The notes: generated by a model not told the origin, from the sequence alone. DNA of 64,000 bases from Acidobacteriota bacterium (GCA_018268995.1 JAFDVL010000039.1:62001-126000); one strand, 5' to 3'; positions 9,337 through 19,061 are shown, counted from the first letter of the stretch. Made by a program: numbers and translations.

Positions 9337-9984
9337 CTATTGCAGACTTATATTTGGATTGGTCGCGATTTTGCGAACGAGCGAGCGAAACGCGCTGATT
9401 TCCAGGCCCTTGCTCCCACGTCCTTCCGGTTGTGCAATGGCTTCGCGTTCAGCTTTGCTCAGCGTTAGTTTTGAATTCAACTTAGTCGCATCCAGACGCG
9501 CAAACAGCGCATAGTTTGCCCGATCATTCAGTAGGATGCGTTGGCCACTGCGCACGTCATTACGCACGACGAATTTGCCTTGTCCCTGCCCGACAGGACT
9601 TGTCAGGCCAAGTTTGCTTTCCGGGTACAGGAACAAAACAATCTCTTCGCCCATGCTGTATTTCGGCATGTGCGCGATGTACTGCGTGGAGCTGTTGCCA
9701 TATTGCATAAAGCTGACTTCACGCGTTGTGCTGCCTTTGATCATTTCCGTGACCTGAATCTTGATAAAGGTTACAGCGATGCCTTCGTGCTGCGGATGCT
9801 TGCCCTCACGCACTTCGACAACACGCCCATAAACGATGCGTCCAGCATGCGATGTCATCTCAGCTAAGTTGATGCTGCGTGTGTTCGCCAGAACAGGCGA
9901 GAGGAGGAAGGTAAAAAGAAGAAATAGAAACGTCATTCGGGCTGAACGAATAGACGTGGACAGATTGACTCGGTAGTAGTTCAT
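9337..9984 (-). CDS. Secreted hypothetical protein upstream of the matrixin-like protease
   Basis: I choose ATG 9984, which has AAGAGGGAA about 10 bases upstream, over the longer frame from 10041. The 215-residue product has a signal peptide (M-T-F-L-F-L-L-F-T-F to V-L-A-N) and a single beta-rich domain with V-Y-G-R-V-V-E-V and the G-E-E-I-V-L-F-L-Y motif. I do not recognise a named family. It precedes the metalloprotease by 130 bases, and such beta domains often sit beside matrixin-like genes in Acidobacteriota, so the two may act together (inference). Confidence 0.7.
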   Translation of the reverse strand: MNYYRVNLSTSIRSARMTFLFLLFTFLLSPVLANTRSINLAEMTSHAGRIVYGRVVEVREGKHPQHEGIAVTFIKIQVTEMIKGSTTREVSFMQYGNSSTQYIAHMPKYSMGEEIVLFLYPESKLGLTSPVGQGQGKFVVRNDVRSGQRILLNDRANYALFARLDATKLNSKLTLSKAEREAIAQPEGRGSKGLEISAFRSLVRKIATNPNISLQ

Positions 9985-10179
9985 GGTCAAGTTCCCTCTT
10001 GGTGATAGATGACGCCAATAATCCAAGATCAGAATGACCACCGCGCTAAGTAATAATAGGTCATGGATACGCGGTTGCTTTTTCGGTATTGCTGATCTTT
10101 TTCTAATTAGATTTGGGGCTTTGATCTTTGGCCGTTAACTCTTGCCAAAAACGAAGACCAAAAACCAAAGCCCAACAAG

Positions 10180-10890
10180 CTAAAGCTTGTCATTAAATTT
10201 GTAGCCGATGCCCCACACCGTCAGCACATAGGTTGGCTTTGCGGGATCAGGCTCAATCTTCGCGCGCAACCGCATAACGTGCGGATCAATATTGCGCTCG
10301 TAGCCTTCATACGACGTGCCCCAGACCTGATCCAGTAAGGCTTCACGCGAATATGCCTTGCCAGGATTGGACATGAGGAGTTCGAGAATTTTGAATTCAA
10401 TCGGCGTGACTTGGATGGGTTCCTCATTGAGCGTGACGCTGTAAGCTTCAGGATCAATGGATAATCCGCCACGAATGATGCGCCCGGCAACTGGCTCGTC
10501 AAAAACGCGTGTGCCACTGCGACGAATCACACTTTTGACGCGGGCTTCCAATTCACGCGGGCTGAATGGCTTGGGCAGAAAATCATCTGCGCCGCCCTCT
10601 AGGCCAGCAACGGTGTATTGCTCTTCGCTTTTGCTGGTCAGGAAGATAATGGGGGTGTTGATATTATTTTGCCGAAGTTGATGGCACACATCGAAACCAT
10701 TCATCTTCGGCATCATTACGTCGAGAATGATGACATCGGCTTTTTTCTCTAGCCCGGTTCGTAAGCCCAATTCGCCATCCGATGCTTCCAATACTTCGTA
10801 GCCTACGCGGCGGAAGTATTCCGAAACCAGATAACGAACCATGCTGTCATCTTCGACCATTAAGATAGTCGCGGTATGATCGGCTGGCAC
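10180..10890 (-). CDS. OmpR/PhoB-family response regulator (orphan)
   Basis: The 236-residue protein has a receiver domain with the acidic pair E-D-D at 13-15, phospho-acceptor Asp57 in I-I-L-D-V-M-M-P and Lys near 107 in L-P-K-P-F, then a winged-helix DNA-binding domain (about 140-236) ending V-W-G-I-G-Y-K-F. It would bind promoters when phosphorylated. No sensor kinase is adjacent, so its signal is unknown. A GGAG-like Shine-Dalgarno precedes ATG 10890. Confidence 0.93.
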   Translation of the reverse strand: MPADHTATILMVEDDSMVRYLVSEYFRRVGYEVLEASDGELGLRTGLEKKADVIILDVMMPKMNGFDVCHQLRQNNINTPIIFLTSKSEEQYTVAGLEGGADDFLPKPFSPRELEARVKSVIRRSGTRVFDEPVAGRIIRGGLSIDPEAYSVTLNEEPIQVTPIEFKILELLMSNPGKAYSREALLDQVWGTSYEGYERNIDPHVMRLRAKIEPDPAKPTYVLTVWGIGYKFNDKL

Positions 10891-11732
10891 AGTGATTCTC
10901 CTCCGAAAGTTCAGTGCTTACCTGCAATTGCTCGCTGAGCAGACAGGCGATAACGAATTCGTTTTGTAATCGTCCTGGGTTGTTTTGGGTTGATAAACCT
11001 GATTACGGGTTGGAAAACTTTTTGATCGGGCTACTTAAAATCAGGTACTGTCAATTACGAGGCTGTGAGGTTTTACCGTTTAAGACTTTTATTAATCCTT
11101 AAACGGTGCGCAGGATAACATAGATATACAAAAAAACAATCACGAAATTTGGCACATTATATTCATTATTTTGCAAGGCTGATTCAGCCTACCCAGATGC
11201 ACACAACTGCCAATGAAAGAAGGCTTTGGCAAACCCACACAGCAAGGCAGCAACGATCTCCCGGCGGATTTGGCAAGTGGATATAAAGGCAGCGGGATTC
11301 CTTTATCAATTATCAATAGCGAATAAAGAAATTGTTTCTCTAGTTTGGTGGTAGGTTTGGCAGTAGAGGTGCGAGCAATTGGCTGTTCCAAAGCTTATGA
11401 AGCTGGCTCCAATAAGCGAAATTTCTTTCTCCGAAAAACTGAAGCTGAATTACAAAATTTTGGATAAAAGACTTTTGAGAGTTATAACAAAAATGTGGGA
11501 TAAATACGCTAACTGAAAAGCTTTACAAGAGATACCCAGCATTGAAAATCTGGCTAAAACCGTGGCATCCGGTTTGCTCTATTCCGAGGCGTGTGTGCGA
11601 TTGAAAATTAATTGCACCACAGTCTTCCGAGAATTTCATCCCAGCAAAGCTAGATTGACGGAGAGGTCCTAAAAAGCCTCTCCTATTTTTTTCCTAAATT
11701 CACAAAGAAAACCGTTATCAAATATAAGTTTT
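10891..11732. other. 842-bp gap with no convincing gene; two hairpins
   Basis: No open frame here looks coding: the minus-strand frame 11140-11391 lacks a Shine-Dalgarno and has no recognisable motif. A perfect 10-bp inverted repeat (11075-11084 with 11098-11107) lies about 190 bases upstream of the response regulator. A terminator-like hairpin at 11660-11692 points along the plus strand although no plus-strand gene precedes it. Confidence 0.5.
11660..11692 (+). terminator. Orphan plus-strand intrinsic terminator
   Basis: A 7-bp GC-rich stem (11660-11666 with 11677-11683) and a 10-base loop are followed by TA and seven T bases. The T-run lies on the plus strand, where no upstream gene is seen; the flanking genes are both on the minus strand. 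It may end an unannotated small RNA, or act weakly for the convergent direction. Confidence 0.6.
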
Positions 11733-12905
11733 CTAAACTTTCGCTAATGCCTGCTCAAAATCGGCAATCAGGTCTGGCGCGTCTTCCAACCCAACAGAAA
11801 TGCGAACCAGATTTTCGTTAATTCCCGTTGCGCGTTGTTGTTCAGGCGTAAGTTGCAAGCTCCACATGGCTGCGGGATGAACGACAAGCGTTTCAAATCC
11901 TCCCAGACTTGCCGCGCGAATCGCCAGCTTTAAGGAGGCAATCATTTTTTCTGCGCCTGCATAACCTCCCTTCACATCCACGCTCAGCATGCCTGTAAAT
12001 CCAGCCATCTGTGCTTTCGCTAATTCGTGCTGTGGATGTGATTCCAGCCCTGGATAGTAAACACGTTCGATTTTTGGATGCGATTCCAAGAACTGCGCTA
12101 AGGCCATTGCGTTTTGATTATGTCGCTCAATGCGCAAGCCTAATGTTCGCAACCCGCGCAGCAGTAACCATCCGTCAAATGGACTCAAAACACTCCCCGA
12201 CACCACGGCAAAGCGCCAGATTTGCTCAAGCATCTCCTTACCGCCAACAATGACACCTGCCGTTACATCGTGATGACCGCCAATGTATTTTGTGGCACTG
12301 TGCAGTACAACATCACAGCCCAAATCCAGAGGCCGTTGATTGATCGGCGAAGCAAACGTGTTATCCACCATCGTGATCAGATTATGCTGTTTTGCCAAAG
12401 CAACTATCGCGCGCAAATCTGTCAGCTGCATCAGTGGATTCGTGGGGGTTTCGACGTAAATGAGTTTTGTGTTAGGACGAATCGCCGCTGCAAATTCTTC
12501 ATTGCTGGTGTTATCAACCAATGTGCAATCAATCTGAAAACGCGGCAGGATGTCGCGAAAAAGCACGGTCGTGGCCGCATAATGATTTCGCTGTGCAACG
12601 ACGTGATCGCCGCTTTGCAACTGGCTCACGACGGCAGCAAAAATCGCACCGATCCCAGAACTTGTCACCAGTGCAGCCTCACCATTTTCCAGCGCAGCAA
12701 CCGTGGCTTCGACCTGTTGATGATTGGGATTGCCATAACGCGTATAAAATTCAGCGTGGCGTGGCGTAGTGGCTAACTCATAAAAATGCTCTGCGTTTTC
12801 TGCGCTGAACGTTGTGGTCTGAAAAATCGGCGGGCTAATTGAGGTCGTGTGATTGAATTCGTGTGAGGCGTGAACGGCTGTAGTTTGCGAGCCTTGTTTT
12901 TCCAT
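11733..12905 (-). CDS. Trans-sulfuration PLP enzyme (cystathionine gamma-synthase/lyase family)
   Basis: The 390-residue protein is a Cys/Met-metabolism PLP enzyme: Y-T-R-Y-G-N-P at about residue 55, the cofactor-binding E-T-P-T-N-P and V-D-N-T-F-A-S-P, and the PLP lysine in H-S-A-T-K-Y-I-G-G-H at about 208. Family members convert cystathionine, homocysteine or methionine intermediates; cystathionine gamma-synthase, beta-lyase, gamma-lyase and methionine gamma-lyase are hard to tell apart from sequence alone. The following ACT-domain gene upstream (12962-13387) may be co-transcribed and could sense an amino acid. Confidence 0.87.
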   Translation of the reverse strand: MEKQGSQTTAVHASHEFNHTTSISPPIFQTTTFSAENAEHFYELATTPRHAEFYTRYGNPNHQQVEATVAALENGEAALVTSSGIGAIFAAVVSQLQSGDHVVAQRNHYAATTVLFRDILPRFQIDCTLVDNTSNEEFAAAIRPNTKLIYVETPTNPLMQLTDLRAIVALAKQHNLITMVDNTFASPINQRPLDLGCDVVLHSATKYIGGHHDVTAGVIVGGKEMLEQIWRFAVVSGSVLSPFDGWLLLRGLRTLGLRIERHNQNAMALAQFLESHPKIERVYYPGLESHPQHELAKAQMAGFTGMLSVDVKGGYAGAEKMIASLKLAIRAASLGGFETLVVHPAAMWSLQLTPEQQRATGINENLVRISVGLEDAPDLIADFEQALAKV

Positions 12906-12961
12906 AAAGCAAAAATAAAAAGTCTCGTGAAGTCCAAAAATCCGAGTGTTTTCAACCGAAA

Positions 12962-13387
12962 CTAATGTTGCGCAAGAACGGTGAGTTGTAATGTAACCAG
13001 TGCGTGCCGCACAGCAACAAGGGCTTTTTCGTACTTCGCTTCATGCACTAAAACAGCGTCGGTACGATAGGTCGAAAGACTCAGGATACTAATGTCAGCA
13101 TCGGCCAAAGCGCGGCTGATTTCTGCAATAAATCCCACCACCGAAAAATCCAGCACCGTGTCAAAGCGAATCATCCTCCGTCCCAACTGAACCTGCGAGC
13201 CAGGAAAATTGACTGCCACTTCGTGCCACTGATTCTCTGCCAAAATCAGCGTGATTTCATCTTTATCGCGTGTGACAGAAACGAATCCGTTGATGTTTTG
13301 AAGCATCGCCATCACTTCACTGTAATAGTTGAGCGGAATGCTGGCGACAGCAAATAAAGTTGAGGGCAGATCGAGTTGAATCGGCAT
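12962..13387 (-). CDS. ACT-domain protein, likely amino-acid sensor
   Basis: Starting at the Met at 13387, the 141-residue protein has two repeats of ACT-like fold: an N-terminal half ending in the I-T-L-I-L pattern, and a clearer C-terminal ACT domain with V-G-F-I-A-E-I-S-R-A-L-A-D-A-D-I-S-I-L. ACT domains bind amino acids and regulate metabolic enzymes; proteins of this size resemble the stand-alone ACT_7/CASTOR-like type. It lies 56 bases upstream of the PLP enzyme on the same strand. The extra 22 residues of the longer frame look non-native. Confidence 0.7.
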   Translation of the reverse strand: MPIQLDLPSTLFAVASIPLNYYSEVMAMLQNINGFVSVTRDKDEITLILAENQWHEVAVNFPGSQVQLGRRMIRFDTVLDFSVVGFIAEISRALADADISILSLSTYRTDAVLVHEAKYEKALVAVRHALVTLQLTVLAQH

Positions 13388-13526
13388 ATCTCGTAATGTT
13401 AATTGCAGAATAAGCAGCACAGAATTATTCTTTGCACGCTGGCCACTATACACTGCATAGTAGTTCCGGCCAAAGATTTGTCAGGATTTATTTGCTCAAC
13501 AGGAACGAAAGCGTAGAATTCAGCTT

Positions 13527-14357
13527 ATGAAAAGCATCCTCGTTGTGGACGATGAACCGATGATCCCCGCGCTGATCGGCGCAGCTTTAAAAGCGGATGG
13601 TTATGATTTACTTTCCGCCGAAGATGCTGCCCACGGACTTGATATTCTCAAAAAGCGTCCGGTTGATTTGCTCATCGCCGATGCAGAATCGCCTGAGGAT
13701 GAAGGTTTCGGATTAATCGCCGAGGCAACGCATCTCCACAGCAAAATGAAAACCATCGTGATGACGCAGGTAAAATCCCCGGAAACTGCTATTGCTGCCT
13801 TGCAACATCACGTCTGTGAATTGCTTTTCAAGCCCTTTTCTGTCGCCGAACTGCGCGACACAGTTCACTCGGCATTGGCCGCTCCTGAACTAACCGACAA
13901 CATTGAAATCATTTCGGCGAAACCCGATTGGCTGGCATTGAAAATTCCTTGTCATCTAGGCGCAATGCAACCGCTCTATCGCGTAATCACGAACCTTGAT
14001 TTGACCCTGGATTCCGAATTGCGCGAATCTATTGGCATTGCCTTTCGTGAGTTGCTGCAAAATGCCATTGAGCATGGGTGCAAATGTAAAACCGGAAAAT
14101 ATGTGGAAGTAAGTTACGTGCGCCTCAAACGAGCCATCGTTTGTCATATCAAAGACCCTGGCAAAGGCTTCAAGCTTGACGAACTTGAGCACGCTGCGAT
14201 TTCCAATCCGGCAGACGCACCTTATTCGCATCTCGACAAACGCGCCGAAATCGGTATGCGGCCAGGCGGCTTTGGGTTAATGCTGGCACAACAAATGGTA
14301 GACGAGATGGTCTACAACGAAACCCATAATGAAGTAATGTTTGTGAAGTATCTTTAA
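13527..14357 (+). CDS. Receiver domain fused to a HATPase_c domain
   Basis: The 276-residue protein has a receiver domain (1-125) with D-D-E at 8-10, phospho-acceptor Asp52 in A-D-A-E-S-P and Lys in F-K-P-F, followed by an ATPase of the GHKL class: N-box F-R-E-L-L-Q-N-A-I-E-H-G, G1 box D-P-G-K-G-F and G2 box R-P-G-G-F-G-L-M-L. There is no HisKA dimerisation domain or conserved His, so it resembles anti-sigma-factor kinases of the RsbW type under receiver control rather than a sensor kinase. No partner anti-anti-sigma gene is adjacent. Confidence 0.85.
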   Translation: MKSILVVDDEPMIPALIGAALKADGYDLLSAEDAAHGLDILKKRPVDLLIADAESPEDEGFGLIAEATHLHSKMKTIVMTQVKSPETAIAALQHHVCELLFKPFSVAELRDTVHSALAAPELTDNIEIISAKPDWLALKIPCHLGAMQPLYRVITNLDLTLDSELRESIGIAFRELLQNAIEHGCKCKTGKYVEVSYVRLKRAIVCHIKDPGKGFKLDELEHAAISNPADAPYSHLDKRAEIGMRPGGFGLMLAQQMVDEMVYNETHNEVMFVKYL

Positions 14358-14464
14358 AGTTTACAGTTCGCGGTTAATAGTTCACAGTTCATCCTAACCG
14401 CGCTTTTCGTGAAAGCTGAATCTAGCAAAAGCTGTAAACTACGAACTATAAACTGTGAACTGTT
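14358..14464. repeat. Stuttered palindrome, word AGTTCACAGTT
   Basis: Left arm 14358-14391 and right arm 14431-14464 are imperfect reverse complements built from the words ACAGTTC and AGTTTA. It begins on the first base after the upstream stop codon and ends on the base before the ATG of the next gene, so it replaces the whole intergenic region including any Shine-Dalgarno. Confidence 0.8.
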
Positions 14465-15100
14465 ATGGAAATTATCGCTGTCTTTCAGCCAACCGTTCCC
14501 CTGCTTGATACTGATTTCACTGCTGCGCATTGGCGAAGAGCGGTTGTGCATCCAGTCCATCTCAACTGGCGAGGAGAAGAAGCACCCACGGAGTTACAAA
14601 CCACAGCACGCGTGTTGTGGACACCAACGGAAATCATTTTCGGCTATGAATGTTCCTACACCGAACTGGATATGGATGACGCGTTTGATGTTCACGAGGA
14701 ACGCCACGCTTTGTGGGATCGAGATGTCTGCGAAGCGTTTATTCGCTCGCCGCTGGAATCGGATTACCGCATCTATAAAGAATTTGAAGTCGCTCCCACC
14801 GGACAATGGGTGGATTTGTGCATCAACCGCATTGATGTCACGCACGACTGGCAATGGCAAAGCGGCATGAAAACGGCAGCTCAGATTGACGAGAATCAGT
14901 GGCGCGCAGCAATGGCGATTCCGTTTTCCGCTTTTGGTCTGACGCCACAAATCGGAGATAGATGGGACGCCAATTTATTTCGTGTCAGCCGTCTGAATGG
15001 CGAACGGCAATTTCTGGCCTACGCTCCAACTTTTACAGAGCAACCTAGTTTTCACGTGCCGGAACGATTTGTGACACTCAGATTTACAACTGCGGAATAG
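14465..15100 (+). CDS. CBM9-like carbohydrate-binding domain protein
   Basis: The 211-residue protein has the layout of family 9 carbohydrate-binding modules seen as stand-alone proteins: L-W-T-P-T-E-I-I-F-G-Y-E-C near residue 50, a V-C-E-A-F-I block, Y-K-E-F-E-V-A-P-T-G, and R-V-S-R near the end. No signal peptide is apparent, unlike its downstream neighbours. The ATG directly abuts a palindrome with no Shine-Dalgarno, so translation may depend on coupling. Substrate unknown; similar proteins are often annotated as hypothetical. Confidence 0.7.
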   Translation: MEIIAVFQPTVPLLDTDFTAAHWRRAVVHPVHLNWRGEEAPTELQTTARVLWTPTEIIFGYECSYTELDMDDAFDVHEERHALWDRDVCEAFIRSPLESDYRIYKEFEVAPTGQWVDLCINRIDVTHDWQWQSGMKTAAQIDENQWRAAMAIPFSAFGLTPQIGDRWDANLFRVSRLNGERQFLAYAPTFTEQPSFHVPERFVTLRFTTAE

Positions 15101-15123
15101 GGACAGAAAAGGGACAGAGAAGA

Positions 15124-15798
15124 ATGAAACGATATTTGCTTGAGGCTTGGTGGAAAATTCTTTTCGCGGTTTCTGCTCTTTTCGCATTTTCTGCGTTTGG
15201 CTATGCTCAGGGCACGGTAACAGACCGCTTATTGGTTTTAGTCAACCGTGATGTCATCACCGAAAGTGATGTAACCTGGGCCTTGGCACTCGACCCCGAA
15301 TTACCGACATTGGATTTAGGCGCAGAAAATCGGCGCGCGATGCTCGAACGATTGATTGACCAAAGGCTTTTGCTGCAAGAAGCCGAAAAGCTCCCGCGCA
15401 ATGAACCGACCGAGGAAGAGATCACCGAGCATATCAGCAAAGAGCTAATCGCTGCTTTTGGTGGCAATGAAAAATTTCTGGAGCGCATGAAAAAAGTTGG
15501 ATTGGAACAAGCGATGCTGCGCGAAATCGTGCGGCGGCGACTGGAGATTCTCAAATATGTAGACTTCCGCTTTCGCTCCTTCATCTTCATCAAGCCGGAG
15601 GAAATCGAGCAGTACTATCGCGACGTAGAAATCGCACAAGCTGCCAACAAAGGGCTTGGCGCACCTGTCATGAATGAAAAGTTGCGGGCTGAGATTGAAA
15701 GCAAGCTGATCAACGTTCGCGTAAATTCCGAGCTGGATCGCTTCTTTGATGAAACGCGCGCGCAGGCGCAAATCACGCGACTGGCAGAAATTCAATGA
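15124..15798 (+). CDS. SurA-N-like periplasmic chaperone/PPIase-family protein
   Basis: The 224-residue protein has a signal peptide (residues 1-29, ending G-Y-A-Q) and the SurA N-terminal pattern V-N-R-D-V-I-T-E-S-D-V and L-E-R-L-I-D-Q-R-L-L-L-Q-E-A. There is no parvulin domain, so it is probably a chaperone for outer-membrane proteins rather than an isomerase. ATG 15124 follows GGGACAGAGAAG. Its stop overlaps the start of the next gene in an ATGA arrangement, which suggests translational coupling with the PL26-like gene. Confidence 0.75.
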   Translation: MKRYLLEAWWKILFAVSALFAFSAFGYAQGTVTDRLLVLVNRDVITESDVTWALALDPELPTLDLGAENRRAMLERLIDQRLLLQEAEKLPRNEPTEEEITEHISKELIAAFGGNEKFLERMKKVGLEQAMLREIVRRRLEILKYVDFRFRSFIFIKPEEIEQYYRDVEIAQAANKGLGAPVMNEKLRAEIESKLINVRVNSELDRFFDETRAQAQITRLAEIQ

Positions 15799-18700
15799 AT
15801 CCACGAATTGCTATGCTGTTCTCAAATCTTTTTCGTCAATCCCTTTCGCTCACCCTTATTTTCTCTCTTTTGCTTTCACAATCTGCCTGTTCGCGCGGCA
15901 AAGCATTCGTTAAAAGCTATCTTGGTGGAGGATCGTCTCTAGCCCTGGAAACGTCGTTCGATGCAACCGTACAAATTCCATCTGCGCCAACGAATCAGCC
16001 GACCTTGGAAGTGCCCCTCACGATTATGCGCAAACCCGCAACAGCAGGCGTGCCGCTGGCTGAAAAAGCCAATGTGCGCGACATCGCGCGTATTGCACTG
16101 GTGGATGAAGCAAATAAACCCGTACCCGCGCAATTTCGCGTGCTGGCAAGGTGGCGCGGTCAGGTCAATGACGTCAATCGCCCGATCAAATGGCTCCTGG
16201 TGGATACAGATGCGAATACAGGTGAGTATCGTCTGGTGCTAGGCAACAATCCAACACCAACAATGAAAGTGAGCAGTGGTTCTGCCGCCACGTCCACCGC
16301 ATCACCGACGAAAGAAGCTTTTGAGGCGAGCGGAAGAGATTACGGGACAACCACGCGCACGCAAACGCCAACACGCAATGCAGCAACTGCGCCAACAGGA
16401 AACAACCTTTCCTTGCAGGCAGGCCGCGTTCAATTAGCCGTAACAGCGAAGGGCAGTGATTTACTCACCAGTTTGGCGATTGATGGGACAGAACGATTGA
16501 CGCAACCCCTTACTATCACCATCGAACAACCTCGCGCCACTTTAGTTGTTGCTGATGCCACCGCAGGAGGCACAACCTTAAAAGTGGCAGATGCTTCTGC
16601 ATTAGCGATTGGCGCAAAAGCACGGTTTGAGCATATTGGCGAGTTACCTTTTGAAACTGCCGCAGGCGCGAATAAGGTAACGGCGCGTGAGCAGGATCAG
16701 ATGTATGAGCCGAATCGAACCTATCGCCTGGAAGAAGGCACGCCGCGCCAGGAAGACATCTTCATCACGCGTCGCGATGATGGCGGCTGGATTTACACGC
16801 GCGCGCCCATTCGCATTGCCCATCCACCACGTTCGCGCATCCGCGATCTTGGCAGCGAAGAGGAAGTCGTCACCATTAAGTCCATTCGCGATCAAATCGT
16901 GACGCTGGCGCAAGCAACGCGCCTCAAACACAACACCAATGAAAAGCTGATTGTGGATGCTGCACCGCTGACGTTGTCTGCCGTTGTAGACGAAACGAAA
17001 ATGGAAGAATCCGGCCCATTGCGCATGGTTGTTCGTCAGGATGGGCATTTCCAAAGCAATGATCGTTCTGCGCCTGCCGGAGCAATGCTACGCTTTACGC
17101 TGCGGCATCACGTTTATGCTTCGCAGGGGTTTGTGCGCTCGCAATTGCGTATCGTCAACACCGGGCCATTCGGCTTTGGTGGCGGGCGCAACGATGTGCC
17201 GCCTTATGCGCAGCATGCCCTGATCAAATCGCTCAGCGTTAACTTTCCCTTGAATGCAACTGTCGGTGCCAAGCCGCAACGCATCGAAGCGCGCAACGAA
17301 GATGGCGTGAAGGTCGCTACGCTTGCTCTCGGCAAAGGCTTTGAATTTTCTGCGCCGGAATTTGCGGAAAACTTTCCGAAGGCGCTTGCCGCTGATGCGA
17401 CCGGGGCGCATTTTGAAATCCTGCCGAAAGGCTTGGGCGAGTTGAATGGCGATTATGTTTTTGACGGCGCGCGCGCAAAAACTACGGATTTTTACATCGG
17501 ACTCGATACGAAAGCCGCCGCCGTGATGACCAATTCGCCTGGCATCACAATTGATCCGGCCTACGTGGCAAGCACGCAAGCCGTCCGTCCGCTGTTGGTC
17601 GAAAAACGAAACTGGACAAAAGTCTTTCCCGAAGACCGGATGCTTGGCGTTGCAGCGATGCGAATGGAACGCTGGCTGGCGGGGTTGTATTCCAACGAAG
17701 CCAATGAAGGCAATGGCGCACGTCCAGCGCAATCCGTCTTTGAAGTCCGTCGAATGAGCCGCGAAGGAACCATTGAAAAAGACAATGGCCATTTTGGCTG
17801 GCGCAATTTTGGCGACTTCATCTGGGCCGAAGGCTACACCAATCTGCACTACGATACGCACTTTATTGCCCTGCGCGAATATTTGCGCACAGGCGACAAG
17901 CGCGCGTTTCAGGTCGGCAGCGAGATGGCGCGCTTCCGTGCCGACTGGGGCCAGCATCAGGCCGTAGATTATTGGGATTCGTCGCGCACCTTCAATTTCA
18001 AAGGCTTCGCGTTTTACGAAAAAGGCGATCATGGCACGTACAAACCGCCGCTCCCCAGCCATCATTGGGTCGAGGGATTGTGGCTGTATTGGGCATTGAC
18101 AGGCGATGAAGCCGTTCATCAATCGGCGCTGGATGGATCGGATGTTTTGCTCAAGCATCCGATGGAGAATTATCTCTATGGCTTGAACTACAACGAATCT
18201 CGTTGGGTTGGCTGGCCAGCGTATAACATGATGGCTGCGTGGCGTTACACCGGAAATGTGCAATATTTTGAGCAGGCAAAGCGGCTCATTTATCTGATGG
18301 TGCAGGCGGAAGAAAATGCGGGGCGCAAAGGTTATTTCATCCCATCCGGTTCGCCTTTCGGCAATCAGATTCAGCCATTTTTGTGGAGCGGCTACGCGCA
18401 ACTCGGCACCATTGAATATTGGCGGGAAACGAACGATAAGCGGGTCGCTGATTTTCTGGTGCGGATTGCAGATTGGCTGATCGGTGCAAAAGGCGAGCGC
18501 CCTGTGCTAAAAGGCGGGCGTTCACAACCCAACGGGAATTACGAACCAATGGGAACAGCGTTTTATTGGGCACCAGACAAGGAAGTGCAAGACCCACGCG
18601 TCACAGAACTGGGCATGATGAGCGTTCCGTTGCTGACAATAGCGGCTCGCATCACGGGACGGGCGGATTTGCGCGATAAGGCACGATTGCTGTTTCGCGA

Positions 18701-18875
18701 TGTAACCTACTTTCGGGATGCACCGGATAACGCTGTAATTTCGCCTTCGGATCTCAGTCTACTGAACTTTCGCTCACCACAATTCAGTGGAACTTTCATT
18801 AAAGCCTATGGCCATTTTGGGCTGTTTGTGCCTGATTATCTGGCAGATTATGTCAGCCAGCAGAAAAGCCCCTGA
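15795..18875 (+). CDS. Secreted PL26/YetA-like exo-rhamnogalacturonan lyase-type protein
   Basis: The 1026-residue protein has a signal sequence ending in S-Q-S-A-C (possible but imperfect lipobox at Cys32). Its N-terminal third resembles the RIFT-barrel of PcRGLX/YetA proteins, with I-K-W-L-L-V-D-T-D-A-N-T-G-E-Y, and the C-terminal part (from about 600) has the alpha-helical toroid pattern W-A-E-G-Y-T-N-L-H-Y-D-T-H, H-H-W-V-E-G-L and Y-N-M-M-A-A-W-R-Y-T-G. PL26 enzymes cleave rhamnogalacturonan in pectin; the activity here is inferred. It overlaps the SurA-like gene by 4 bases. Confidence 0.7.
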   Translation: MNPRIAMLFSNLFRQSLSLTLIFSLLLSQSACSRGKAFVKSYLGGGSSLALETSFDATVQIPSAPTNQPTLEVPLTIMRKPATAGVPLAEKANVRDIARIALVDEANKPVPAQFRVLARWRGQVNDVNRPIKWLLVDTDANTGEYRLVLGNNPTPTMKVSSGSAATSTASPTKEAFEASGRDYGTTTRTQTPTRNAATAPTGNNLSLQAGRVQLAVTAKGSDLLTSLAIDGTERLTQPLTITIEQPRATLVVADATAGGTTLKVADASALAIGAKARFEHIGELPFETAAGANKVTAREQDQMYEPNRTYRLEEGTPRQEDIFITRRDDGGWIYTRAPIRIAHPPRSRIRDLGSEEEVVTIKSIRDQIVTLAQATRLKHNTNEKLIVDAAPLTLSAVVDETKMEESGPLRMVVRQDGHFQSNDRSAPAGAMLRFTLRHHVYASQGFVRSQLRIVNTGPFGFGGGRNDVPPYAQHALIKSLSVNFPLNATVGAKPQRIEARNEDGVKVATLALGKGFEFSAPEFAENFPKALAADATGAHFEILPKGLGELNGDYVFDGARAKTTDFYIGLDTKAAAVMTNSPGITIDPAYVASTQAVRPLLVEKRNWTKVFPEDRMLGVAAMRMERWLAGLYSNEANEGNGARPAQSVFEVRRMSREGTIEKDNGHFGWRNFGDFIWAEGYTNLHYDTHFIALREYLRTGDKRAFQVGSEMARFRADWGQHQAVDYWDSSRTFNFKGFAFYEKGDHGTYKPPLPSHHWVEGLWLYWALTGDEAVHQSALDGSDVLLKHPMENYLYGLNYNESRWVGWPAYNMMAAWRYTGNVQYFEQAKRLIYLMVQAEENAGRKGYFIPSGSPFGNQIQPFLWSGYAQLGTIEYWRETNDKRVADFLVRIADWLIGAKGERPVLKGGRSQPNGNYEPMGTAFYWAPDKEVQDPRVTELGMMSVPLLTIAARITGRADLRDKARLLFRDVTYFRDAPDNAVISPSDLSLLNFRSPQFSGTFIKAYGHFGLFVPDYLADYVSQQKSP

Positions 18876-19061
18876 GTAGAATGATGAATATCTGATTGAC
18901 GCTTCGTGCATCTCTGCACTACTATGGCAGCCGATAAGTTTTCCTCACATTCCGGCAAACCTCAGAAAACTTATTCTCACTGGGTAAATCGTAATCAATT
19001 CAGCTCGTAAAATATCCCTGCGTCGGGCAACTATCAATTTATCAATAAGGGGAACCGTTGT

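Noticed and set aside
11140..11391. An 83-codon minus-strand frame in the large gap after the response regulator.
   Set aside because: No Shine-Dalgarno, no motif, and unusual composition; too weak to call.
17088..18401. A 437-codon open frame on the minus strand opposite the PL26-like gene.
   Set aside because: It lies wholly within a better-supported gene, with no signal, domain or Shine-Dalgarno of its own; long shadow frames are expected in this codon usage.
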